Shown here in pieces: positions 42,633 through 50,930 of a stretch of 64,000 nt of DNA; positions within the stretch are counted from its first letter, which is position 1; each line of letters starts with the position of its first letter. Source of the DNA: Arenibacter algicola (GTDB lineage Bacteria; Bacteroidota; Bacteroidia; Flavobacteriales; Flavobacteriaceae); NCBI RefSeq assembly GCF_018860365.1, contig NZ_JAHKPO010000029.1:1-64000 (forward strand). Direction: 5' to 3'. The notes under the pieces are model-generated. The model did not search any database and had not been told where the DNA came from. It saw only the letters and a list, made by a program, of their open reading frames with translations. The position numbers and the translations under genes were made by a program.

Positions 42633-43523
42633 CTATAAGTCAGTTTTAAACTGTTTAGGGCTAGTGCCAGTATGCTTTTTAAAGAATTTGGTAAAATTTG
42701 TAACTTCATCGAATCCCACTGCATATCCAATTTCCTTTAAACTGTAATTGGAACTTGCAATGGTTCTTTTAGTTTCAAGAATCACTAAATTATCAATAAA
42801 TTGTTTGGCAGTATTTAGTGTAAATTCTTTTACTATTCCATTTAAATGCTTTGTAGAAATTGAGAGCATATCCGCATAATCCTTTACATTTCTTGTGGCA
42901 GTATACTTTTCTTCCACTAAATTTTTAAACTCAAGAAATAATGGATAGTGCTTTGGGTGTTGTTTTGGTAAATCATCTGCCTGCGAAAGACGTTCCAACT
43001 TTAGTAGGTACAATTCTAGAAGTTTAGCCACAATATTTTTTTGAGCATAAGTGTTTTCTGCTTCCAGTTCATCTTTTAACTGCCCAATAAACGATTCATT
43101 AAAATTACTGCCATCAACAGCAGTTTTGGAAATATGATAATTATAGAGATGTGATATAAACCGGATCGATGATTTTGAAAAATATTGGAGCACAAATTCT
43201 TCCGTAAACACAATTAGGAAACCGTCATAACTCGGATTTTCTTCAAAAGCATGCACTTGTCCCTTTGCTATTTTTAAGACGGTACCTTTTCTTAATGGAT
43301 ATTCTTTCAAATCAACATGATGGCTTCCCGCACCTTTGGTAACGATCAACAAGGCAAAAAAGCTAAGCCTATGGGGTTTATTGGGGTTATGATCTAATCC
43401 TGTTCTTATTTTAGCTAAAAGATGGGATAGATTAAGGAACTCAAATTCCTTTTCATCTATTTCGCTTTCAAATGATATGTTAGGTATGTTGTTCAGACTG
43501 GTGAGTTTATTAAGCTTTAGCAC
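42633..43523 (-). CDS. AraC-family transcriptional regulator (cupin sensor)
   Basis: A 296-aa protein. The N-terminal cupin-type sensor contains LSFFALLIVTKGAGSHHVDL and GTVLKIAKGQVHAFEENPSY. The C-terminal AraC DNA-binding domain (residues 190-296) has two HTHs: NVKDYADMLSISTKHLNGIV and LKEIGYAVGFDEVTNFTKFF, ending in the canonical KHTGTSPKQFK. It is transcribed into the MoaF-like gene and divergent from the sialidase-like gene at 43738. It could regulate either. Confidence 0.85.
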   Translation of the reverse strand: MLKLNKLTSLNNIPNISFESEIDEKEFEFLNLSHLLAKIRTGLDHNPNKPHRLSFFALLIVTKGAGSHHVDLKEYPLRKGTVLKIAKGQVHAFEENPSYDGFLIVFTEEFVLQYFSKSSIRFISHLYNYHISKTAVDGSNFNESFIGQLKDELEAENTYAQKNIVAKLLELYLLKLERLSQADDLPKQHPKHYPLFLEFKNLVEEKYTATRNVKDYADMLSISTKHLNGIVKEFTLNTAKQFIDNLVILETKRTIASSNYSLKEIGYAVGFDEVTNFTKFFKKHTGTSPKQFKTDL

Positions 43524-43737
43524 TCTTAGGGTTGTGAATTGACTAATATAGCTCCGAGTTCTGTTTATTTTCTATATAGTCCTTTACTACTAAATACACG
43601 TGTTAATCTACTATTGGTGGCAATACTTCCTTAGAGCTATTTACAATAGTAAGAATTATCAATAATATTCAAGGTGAAAAATTCTAAAATGGCTAATTTA
43701 AGACGCTAAAATAGAATTACCCTAGCTTTCAAAAAAT

Positions 43738-45543
43738 ATGAACCACACAAACCACCATTACCACTTCCTTTTTCTGATAATAGCCTTATTTTTTATGGGT
43801 TGTAAAACAGCTCCACATGAAGATTCCGGCAAAGAAATTACTTTACGCCTAACTCCTTCCTCTGATAATCCCAGAAATAGCGAAGGTGATTTTATCCAAC
43901 TTAAAGATGGTCGGATATTGTTTGTTTATACCCATTTTACGGGTGGAGCGGGTGATCATGCCAAAGCTTATCTGGCGGGGAGATATTCCAGTGATGGCGG
44001 CCAATCCTGGACACAGGAAGACGTTAGCATTATACCCAACGAAGGTAGAATGAATGTGATGTCCGTTTCTCTATTGCGGCTAAGTGATGGAAGTTTGGCC
44101 CTTTTTTACATTAGAAAAAACTCCGAAACGGACTGTATACCATATATGCGCATTTCTACTGATGAGGCAAAAACTTGGAGTGAACCTATCAGGTGTATGG
44201 AAGACGAAGGATATCATGTTGTAAATAACGACAGATTGCTTCAGTTGCCCAATGGCAGGATCATTTATCCTACTTCACTGCATGGTGAGGTTGAATCCAA
44301 TATGACTGCTAATGGAAAGATATATTGCTATTTCTCGGATGATCTGGGAAAAAGCTGGTCGAAATCCATGGAGGTACCCAATCCTAAGAACGTAGTGTTG
44401 CAAGAGCCAGGAATCGTGGAATTGGATCATGGGAAAATGATGCTCTTTTGTCGGACAGACGCTGGTGTACAATACTTCTCCTATTCGGAAGATGAGGGCG
44501 AGACCTGGTCGCCAATCGTAGCGGGAAATATAAAATCGCCACTTTCCCCAGCTTCCATAGAGCGCATTCCAAAAACAGGAGACTTATTGTTGATATGGAA
44601 CAACAACTACGAAAATTCAAGAGATGGTGGCTACAGAACTCCCTACAACCTAGCCATATCCAAAGATGAAGGAAAAAGTTGGGAGAAGATAAAGACCATA
44701 GAAAGTGACCCTGATGGTTGGTATTGCTACACTGCAATAGAATTCCTTGATAATCATGTGCTCTTGGGGCATTGTGCAGGCGATAGAAAGGGTGGGCATG
44801 GTTTGGCTACTACGCAAATCACCCGCCTTAGCTTGGATTGGATTTATCAGGATGCTGCAGAAAATCCCAAATTGGCATCAGATCAAAATGGCAACATCCA
44901 ATTGGCATCCAAGGACAAAACAGCCCAAATCTATTATACCCTTGATGGCTCTCTGCCCAAACCGGAAAATAAATTTCTATACAGCAAACCGATTGTCATT
45001 ACCAAGAAAGCCTTGTTGCGTATGCAGGCATTTTCGGCAGACAAAACTCCCAGTCAGATCGTATCTGCGGAAATTGGTAATGACATATTTGAAGAGGCAC
45101 AGCAACTAACGGAGCAGCCGACAACAGGGCTCCATTATAAATATTACAATGAAGAATTAAGCAAGGCGAGAGGCCTTGAAAAAAAGCAGGAAACAGCATC
45201 CGGTATAATCCCTCAATTTTCCATAAAAAACAGTCCGAAAACAGAAAATTTCGGTTACGTCTTTGATGGATACATAAATGTCCCAAAAGATGGATTATAC
45301 ACCTTCTATCTTGAATCCAACGATGGAAGTGTGCTATTCTTGAATGATGAGGCGCTCATCGACAATGACGGGGCGCATGGCAATTACGAAAAAAAGGGCT
45401 CCATTTCTTTAAAATCCGGTTTGCATAAAATCTCGCTCAACTATTTCCAGCAAGGAGGCGGAAGTAAATTGACTTTATCTTGGCAAAGTGACGATTTCGA
45501 GAAGGTAGAAATTCCATCAAATATGCTTTTTCATGGAAATTGA
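43738..45543 (+). CDS. Lipoprotein sialidase-like BNR enzyme with CHB_HEX_C and PA14 domains
   Basis: A 601-aa protein; FLIIALFFMGC is an SPII signal (Cys 22). Residues 30-360 form a six-bladed propeller with five Asp-boxes (SSDGGQSW, STDEAKTW, SDDLGKSW, SEDEGETW, SKDEGKSW), as in GH33 exo-sialidases and related sulfated-glycan enzymes. Residues 378-440 are a chitobiase-type module (IYYTLDGSLPKPENKFLYSK). Residues 463-601 are PA14-like (YKYYNEE, NVPKDGLYTFYLESNDGSVL). The catalytic Arg triad was not verified, so the substrate may not be sialic acid. Divergent from the AraC gene. Confidence 0.8.
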   Translation: MNHTNHHYHFLFLIIALFFMGCKTAPHEDSGKEITLRLTPSSDNPRNSEGDFIQLKDGRILFVYTHFTGGAGDHAKAYLAGRYSSDGGQSWTQEDVSIIPNEGRMNVMSVSLLRLSDGSLALFYIRKNSETDCIPYMRISTDEAKTWSEPIRCMEDEGYHVVNNDRLLQLPNGRIIYPTSLHGEVESNMTANGKIYCYFSDDLGKSWSKSMEVPNPKNVVLQEPGIVELDHGKMMLFCRTDAGVQYFSYSEDEGETWSPIVAGNIKSPLSPASIERIPKTGDLLLIWNNNYENSRDGGYRTPYNLAISKDEGKSWEKIKTIESDPDGWYCYTAIEFLDNHVLLGHCAGDRKGGHGLATTQITRLSLDWIYQDAAENPKLASDQNGNIQLASKDKTAQIYYTLDGSLPKPENKFLYSKPIVITKKALLRMQAFSADKTPSQIVSAEIGNDIFEEAQQLTEQPTTGLHYKYYNEELSKARGLEKKQETASGIIPQFSIKNSPKTENFGYVFDGYINVPKDGLYTFYLESNDGSVLFLNDEALIDNDGAHGNYEKKGSISLKSGLHKISLNYFQQGGGSKLTLSWQSDDFEKVEIPSNMLFHGN

Positions 45544-45966
45544 TTATTTCAGGATACAGTTTATTGCAGTAATCATTTCATTAAAAGAAGGCATAAAAAA
45601 ACGGATTGGCAGTAACCAATTCGGGGATTTTTAAATACTTGAGTTTTGTGGCGAGAGTAGGGGACACGCTCCCCCCGACCTCCGGTTTGTAAATTCCTAC
45701 CTGGGCTTTAAAAAACCTCTATTTACAGGTCTTCCCAGATGCTAATTTATAAGAACGTGTTCAGTTTTGTGTTCACTATTGGTTTTAATAATTTTAAAGT
45801 TAATTAGTTGAATTCTTGTAGTTGAACTATTGTTTAGCTAACAAAATGTTTCTAGTGAACATTACAACCATTTTTATCTTCAAGTATAACAACAGATTGT
45901 ACTATGTTGCCGTCTCTGCAAGGTAGGGGCAGATATGCATCCATACTTATTGTCATGTACTTCTTC
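45544..45966. other. Intergenic region with tRNA-like relic
   Basis: No gene is seen. It contains the decayed tRNA/terminator fragment at 45594-45782 (listed separately) and AT-rich spacer. It lies between convergent genes (sialidase-like + and dehydratase -). Confidence 0.5.
45594..45782 (-). other. Decayed tRNA 3' half, terminator and flank (old att-like site)
   Basis: On the minus strand, AAACCGGAGGTCGGGGGG followed by TACTCTCGCCACAAAACTC is an eroded tRNA anticodon-stem, T-arm and acceptor tail, followed by a GCCAATCCG-TTTTTTT terminator. The right-hand flank (45698-45782, with CTTCCCAGATGCTAATTTAT and GTGTTCAGTTTTGTGTTCAC) recurs at 56648-56745 next to the better-preserved tRNA half. 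The order of the modules differs between the two sites, as expected from site-specific recombination. Confidence 0.5.
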
Positions 45967-47961
45967 TTATTTTAAAGCATCAATTCCTGCTTTCACAATC
46001 TTTGAAATCCGATCAGCATCCTGTACACATCCTTCCCATATACCGCTCTGCGTCGCTGCCCAAATTTTAATATCATTGGGCAATTCTGGATGTGGTCGAA
46101 GTTCTGGGTGTGGTGATCTGCTTGAAAACAATTCTGCTATTTCGGCTTCACTTAGTTTGGCATTGGGATCGCTGTGCGAGGCTATTAAATTTATACTTCC
46201 ACTTAGATTATCGCAATCAATTTTGATTTCAATGATATCTCCATCTTGAACCTTACTGATAGGTCCTCCTACTAGAGCCTCTGGACCAACATGTCCTATA
46301 CATGCGCCTGTGGAAACGCCAGAAAAACGCCCATCGGTAATCAAGGCTATCTCTTTTCCAAAGGATAATTGTTTCAGAGCGCCCGTGATTTGGAAGGTTT
46401 CTTCCATTCCTGTACCACTTGGCCCTGTTCCAATCAATATGATAATATGACCTGGCTTTACCTCTCCATGATTAATGGCCTTAATGGCATTTGCTTCAGA
46501 GACAAATACTTTGGCAACTCCTTTTTTATAGTATATACCGTTGTCATCGATCATTTCTGTAGCGATTGCACCACTTTTGATCAGCGCTCCTTCTGGTGCC
46601 AAATTTCCGGTGGGGAAAGTCAAGGTACTTTTCATGTTGGCCTTCTTCGCTTCTTTAGGAGATAGTATCACTTTATCAGGATGTGCATCAGGATTAAAGG
46701 TCTGGAGGTTAAAACGTACTTGTTGACGTCTATTTCTTTTATTCTCTGCTTCCCAAGTGAACATTTTGCCGCCCTGCTCCCAGACATCCAAATTTTCGCC
46801 CAGTGTTTTGCCTGTAACAGTGAGGCAATCTTCTTTGAGTAGCCCTAATTTTCGCAAATGTAACATTACCTCTGGTACTCCTCCAGCAGCATATACGTGT
46901 GCTGTGGAGTACTTCCCCGCTGGGAGCACATTGACCAATCGTGGCGTTTTTCGGTTAATATTCTCCCATTCTTCTCGAGTAGGCATGGGTAGTCCCGCTG
47001 CATGGGCTATAGCAGGGATATGCAGTAAGAGGTTAGTAGATCCGCCAAAAGCTGCATGTACTACCATAGCATTGTACACGGCATCTTGAGTGAGGATCTG
47101 ACTGGTATATATATTGTTTTTTGCCAGATTTACCAGAGCAATGGCTGAATCTTTAGCAAGGGCATACCAAATCTTCCCTCCAGAGGGGGCTAGCGCCGAA
47201 TGTGGCAATGCCATTCCCAATGCTTCTGCTACGACTTGGGAGGTGGCTGCTGTTCCCAAAAAATGACAACCTCCACCTGGTGTTCCACAAGAAGCACATC
47301 CGTGGGATTGTGCTTCTTGCAATGATATTTCTTTATGGGAAACAAGTGATGGTAAAGACTGTACCGAACCCAAATCTTTGATTCCTTTGGCGATTAATGT
47401 CACTCCGCCGGGCATGATAATCGTTGGTAAATTGGATTCATTAGCCAATGCCATCATCATCGCGGGTAGGCCTTTGTCACAAGTAGCAATGCCCATAACG
47501 CCTTTGCGATTGGGCAAAGAGCGTCTTAAATCTCCTAAAACTGTGGCGGCATGATTGCGATAGGCCAATGAATTCATCATGCCTGTAGTGCCTTGAGTAC
47601 GTCCATCACACGGATCGGATACAGATACATAATAGGGTTTGGTAAAGAGGTTTTTGAAAGCACTTGCAGCAACTTTTGCGGCATCCCCCAATTCGAAATG
47701 TCCTGAGTGCATGCCCAGTGCCAGGGTCTCTTCACCGTTCTTTAATCCTCCCGCAGTACTCATTATAAGGAATTCTGATTGATTTACATCTCCAGGATTC
47801 CACTTCATCCCGGCATCCTGTATTTTGCCAAAGATGTCACCACTGGGCTTGTTTTCATAGTCTTCCCGTGATATTGGTAGTAGCCCTTTTCTTGGGGTAA
47901 CTTCTAAAGGGAAATAAAAGGGACTGTTCTCTTGGAAGTGCTCTTTATCGTTATTGCTCAT
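45967..47961 (-). CDS. YjhG-type sugar-acid dehydratase (IlvD/EDD family)
   Basis: A 664-aa cytosolic Fe-S dehydratase. Cluster ligands: SDPCDGRTQGTTGMMNSL, GIATCDKGLPAMMMAL and SHGCASCGTPGGGCHFLG. Further landmarks are VHAAFGGSTNLLLHIPAIAH, ITDGRFSGVSTGACIGHVGP and ALVGGPISKVQDGDIIEIKI. The N-terminal NKPSGDIFGKIQDAGMKW and the overall length match E. coli YjhG/YagF (D-xylonate dehydratase) more than IlvD or Edd. It likely converts a sugar acid such as xylonate to a 2-keto-3-deoxy acid. No other pathway gene is adjacent. Confidence 0.85.
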   Translation of the reverse strand: MSNNDKEHFQENSPFYFPLEVTPRKGLLPISREDYENKPSGDIFGKIQDAGMKWNPGDVNQSEFLIMSTAGGLKNGEETLALGMHSGHFELGDAAKVAASAFKNLFTKPYYVSVSDPCDGRTQGTTGMMNSLAYRNHAATVLGDLRRSLPNRKGVMGIATCDKGLPAMMMALANESNLPTIIMPGGVTLIAKGIKDLGSVQSLPSLVSHKEISLQEAQSHGCASCGTPGGGCHFLGTAATSQVVAEALGMALPHSALAPSGGKIWYALAKDSAIALVNLAKNNIYTSQILTQDAVYNAMVVHAAFGGSTNLLLHIPAIAHAAGLPMPTREEWENINRKTPRLVNVLPAGKYSTAHVYAAGGVPEVMLHLRKLGLLKEDCLTVTGKTLGENLDVWEQGGKMFTWEAENKRNRRQQVRFNLQTFNPDAHPDKVILSPKEAKKANMKSTLTFPTGNLAPEGALIKSGAIATEMIDDNGIYYKKGVAKVFVSEANAIKAINHGEVKPGHIIILIGTGPSGTGMEETFQITGALKQLSFGKEIALITDGRFSGVSTGACIGHVGPEALVGGPISKVQDGDIIEIKIDCDNLSGSINLIASHSDPNAKLSEAEIAELFSSRSPHPELRPHPELPNDIKIWAATQSGIWEGCVQDADRISKIVKAGIDALK

Positions 47962-48304
47962 ATTTCTTTAAAATCGTGATACGAAGGCATCAAGTTAATC
48001 TATCAGTTACAAGGGGAAATATTTTTCAAAAGGATACGTCCTTATCATTTTAAACTACATCACATTTATCTACACCAAAAGTAAGGGATAGCTTAAGCAA
48101 CAGGAAAAAAGGAAGCTTAGGAGGTGAGCAATCATCTGTCAAGAACGATTTAAGGTATTGTCAATTGCACATAACGCGTTTGTATATAGTTAGTTGGGTG
48201 TTTTAAGCACTTAAATTAGCAATCCGCCAGTCCGCCCGTGCCGGTAGGGACAGGAACGACTCTGTGGGGCTGGTTAATTATAAACGATGTTGGTAGCTGG
48301 TTTT
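47962..48304. other. Intergenic region upstream of the dehydratase
   Basis: It holds the dehydratase promoter region (no clear -7 box) and palindromic element 12 (48171-48294). No gene. Confidence 0.5.
48171..48294. repeat. Palindromic intergenic element 12 (type I)
   Basis: ATAACGCGTTTGTATATAGT at left. TTTTAAGCACTTAAATTAGC is shared with element 13. CCGCCAGTCCGCCCGTGCCG, GACAGGAACGACTCTGTGGG and GCTGGTTAATTATAAACGAT then GTTGG at right. It brackets the two-gene region 48305-50151 together with element 13. Confidence 0.7.
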
Positions 48305-48777
48305 TTATTTTCCTTCTAGTTGTCTTTGATATTCCTCCGCATCATAAGTTCCAATTAACTTTTTTATAAGGCCTTGGTCATTCATTGTCCATTCTTCAAA
48401 TCCGTTAAAATCAACTTTATTTCCAGTTCCGCCAGGTCCAGTATTTGTCCCTTTAAATGTCCAATAATATCTGTAATTTCCGCTCTCGACTGTTAAACTG
48501 TCCATAGTTAATTCAATATCAGGAAAAGCTTCCATATAGGATTGAGCAGTTTCTGCTAATTGTTTACTTCCAACTGCCGGCTTTCCATTATTTACAGTTA
48601 GGATACCATCTTCGGCATAAAATGAGCCATTCCCTCCGGTTGTTTACTATTCCAGGCATCTGTATATTTTTGTCCAAATTCAACCATTTTGTCGTATTCC
48701 GACTTTTCAGATTTACATCCTGTAATTATCGTCAAGATTATCAATGGTATTGTTAAAATTAAGAATTTCTTTTTCAT
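48305..48777 (-). pseudogene. Frameshifted SnoaL-like lipoprotein gene
   Basis: ATG at 48777 opens KKKFLILTIPLIILTIITGC (an SPII lipobox) and VEFGQKYTDAWNSKQPEGMA. At about 48622-48640 the frame shifts by one base, and the rest continues as SFYAEDGILTVNNGKPAVGS..QLAETAQSYMEAFPDIELTM..WTMNDQGLIKKLIG to the stop at 48305. Joined, it is a full ~157-codon NTF2/SnoaL-like lipoprotein. The 473-nt length is one base short of a whole number of codons. It could also be a sequencing error. Confidence 0.75.
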
Positions 48778-48932
48778 ATTATTTGGTTCAAATTGACTCT
48801 AAAGCATTTGTATATCTCTAGTGGCGTGGTTTGTTCTGTTCTTTTGCAAAACAATTCACACAATTTGTAGAAGACTAATTATAGTTAACCAGTTAAGGTT
48901 TAAGCCATTATTTATATTCGGTGTTGCCATAG

Positions 48933-49766
48933 TTATTTTACCTTTTTTCTTCTCCCTTTTTCATATCTGTAATTAGAGTCTCTTCCATATCCAATTTCAT
49001 CTATCACTTCAAACCTAAAATTTTCCAAATCTTTAGTCTTTATGATCTTAATTCCAAAAGGTTCGTTTACAAAGTAGGCCTGTTTGTCATCCTTAGCATA
49101 AAAATGAATATCACATTCTAAATAATAAGGGGAATTGTTACCTATACAGTCTTCTAAAAAGTGAAAAGTTGCAGGATTAGCGCCTTCTACTATTTCATTT
49201 TTAAAATACAGATTTCCTTTGTCTTTAAATACTGTTGCAACTTTTGGGTGAACTTGTTCAAAGGTATTAACATCACAAGTCATTTTTATGGTATGTGCAA
49301 AGAAAATGGAATCGCCTACTCTTTGGTAGCTTTCATTGATAGGCGTCATTTCAGAAAGGGCATAAGGTAATTTAGATTCATACCAGTAATCGAATTCACC
49401 AGAAGTTAAGTAGCCATTATCAATATCTATAATGCGAAAATTGTTTGGACTTGCCTCTGGTAAGATTGTAAAACCACACATATAACTTTTTAGATATACA
49501 GCGTTTTTATCTTTAAAATAAATGGTGTTTTCAGCTTCATTTGCTTCAATTAAACTAAAGCTGGCAATATCAATCTTGTTCAGATATTGTTCAAAACAAG
49601 TGTCATCATAATAATAAATACAATTGTTATCTTTTGAATATCCGTTACCTAAATTTACCCATTCATGATCATAATCTTTCCCTCTAAAAATTTCAAATTC
49701 TTTGCCTGATTTATCTTTTACAAGTTGTCTGTCCCAAAATAAATCCAAGATTATTAAATCGTTCAT
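48933..49766 (-). CDS. DKNYY-family protein
   Basis: A 277-aa soluble protein built of repeats in which a KD/DK is followed by aromatic strands: GNGYSKDNNCIYYYDDTCFE, TIYFKDKNAVYLKSY, VFKDKGNLYFKNEIV, FYAKDDKQAYFVNEP. This is the DKNYY repeat family, often found beside polymorphic toxins and immunity proteins. No signal peptide. Probably one cassette with the small membrane gene upstream, between elements 12 and 13. Confidence 0.7.
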   Translation of the reverse strand: MNDLIILDLFWDRQLVKDKSGKEFEIFRGKDYDHEWVNLGNGYSKDNNCIYYYDDTCFEQYLNKIDIASFSLIEANEAENTIYFKDKNAVYLKSYMCGFTILPEASPNNFRIIDIDNGYLTSGEFDYWYESKLPYALSEMTPINESYQRVGDSIFFAHTIKMTCDVNTFEQVHPKVATVFKDKGNLYFKNEIVEGANPATFHFLEDCIGNNSPYYLECDIHFYAKDDKQAYFVNEPFGIKIIKTKDLENFRFEVIDEIGYGRDSNYRYEKGRRKKVK

Positions 49767-49854
49767 TTTAAATTTTTATAAATGTGGTTTTAAAACTTAG
49801 TTGTTTAAATTCTGTTCTGAAATTATAGGAAGTAATAATAAGGTATTTTTAGTT

Positions 49855-50151
49855 TTAGTAAAATAAATAGTCTGGAATATATAATGAGCCAATGGCTAAA
49901 AAAGTAGAAATTAAAAGTAGGATTATAATAATTTTGGCTTCTGTAACTTCAACTTTTTTCTTAATTCTTATCCCTTGTTTTATTATAGTGTAAATAAACA
50001 CTATGATTCCACTAACCAAAAAGATAGTATACTTTCCAAAGTCAAGAAATCCTCTAAATCCTGTACTTAGTTCCGATTTTAGAATAAAAAAAAGTATAAT
50101 TCCGATTGGAATATAAGCTAGAAGTATTGTTTTGTAGTTTGTTTTTTTCAA
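49855..50151 (-). CDS. Small three-helix membrane protein
   Basis: A 98-aa protein with hydrophobic segments ILLAYIPIGIILFFILK, YTIFLVSGIIVFIYTIIKQG and IIIILLLISTFLAIGSLYIP. No family recognised. Same strand as the DKNYY gene and separated by 88 bp; bordered on the right by element 13. Confidence 0.45.
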   Translation of the reverse strand: MKKTNYKTILLAYIPIGIILFFILKSELSTGFRGFLDFGKYTIFLVSGIIVFIYTIIKQGIRIKKKVEVTEAKIIIILLLISTFLAIGSLYIPDYLFY

Positions 50152-50163
50152 ATTATTGCTATG

Positions 50164-50336
50164 TCACGTTTATGATTAGTTACGTGGTTAAGCACCTAAT
50201 TTAGCAAATAAATTACAGATAGAATATTCCTCAGGAATGTTCGTAAGTCGGCAGTGACCAAGTAACCCGCCAGTCCGCCCGTGCTGGCAAGGACAGGAAC
50301 GACTCTGTCGGGCCGGTTAAATATACACATTGTTGT
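50164..50336. repeat. Palindromic intergenic element 13 (type I); rest of gap to 50711
   Basis: ACGTTTATGATTAGTTACGT, TTAAGCACCTAATTTAGCAA, ACCCGCCAGTCCGCCCGTGC, GGAACGACTCTGTCGGGCCG and right end TACACATTGTTGTCC: a near twin of element 12 with a 50-base insertion. The rest of the gap up to 50711 has a tiny C-terminal scar (ANKYDDLLKQIK on the minus strand at about 50346) and no gene. Confidence 0.7.
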
Positions 50337-50711
50337 CCACTAGCTTTTATTTTATTTGTTTCAATAGGTCATCATATTTATTTGCGGAAGTTTAGTTTTA
50401 ATTACTTCTTAAATGAATTACACAAAATTTTAAAAGAAGTGAAATGTTGTTTGCGCAAGTATTTTGCATTAAGAGAAGAGGTAAATAAAAAATCCCTTTA
50501 GCTAAAATATTTTTTTAGTATTTATATGTATTGTTTAATTGGCATATAAAGGTAAGTTTCCTGATTTATTCGTCTTTTATAAAAAAGGTGTCTGATGCCA
50601 TTGATAAGCTTGATGTTGTTGCGCGCTCATGCTAAACAATATGAACTATTTCGTTTTCAATAGCCATATTATCATGTACTAAAACAGTACTTTTTATAAA
50701 GAAATGCTTAA

Positions 50712-50930
50712 TCAATTAACACATGAATTCTTTAATTTCATTAAGCCCTTTATAAATCTTTCAAGTGTAATCACTAACGATTTATGGGTATAATTATACA
50801 GGATAGCTTCTATATCATTTTCAAACAAAGTGTCTAAATATTCTACTACAATTCCTTCTGAGAGTAGAATAACGATTGCTTTTTCTAAAGTTTAATCACC
50901 TTTTTCTATGGTTTTAGGTTTTATTTTCAT
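50712..50930 (-). pseudogene. Small ORF overlapping nifJ, broken by TAA
   Basis: ATG at 50930 overlaps the nifJ TGA by four bases. The frame reads KIKPKTIEKGD, meets TAA at 50892-50894, then continues openly as TLEKAIVILLSEGIVVEYLD, TLFENDIEAILYNY and LERFIKGLMKLKNSCVN to TGA at 50712. The coupled start and helical protein-like sequence after the stop suggest a 72-aa partner gene that has acquired a nonsense codon (or a sequencing error). Family unknown. Confidence 0.5.
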
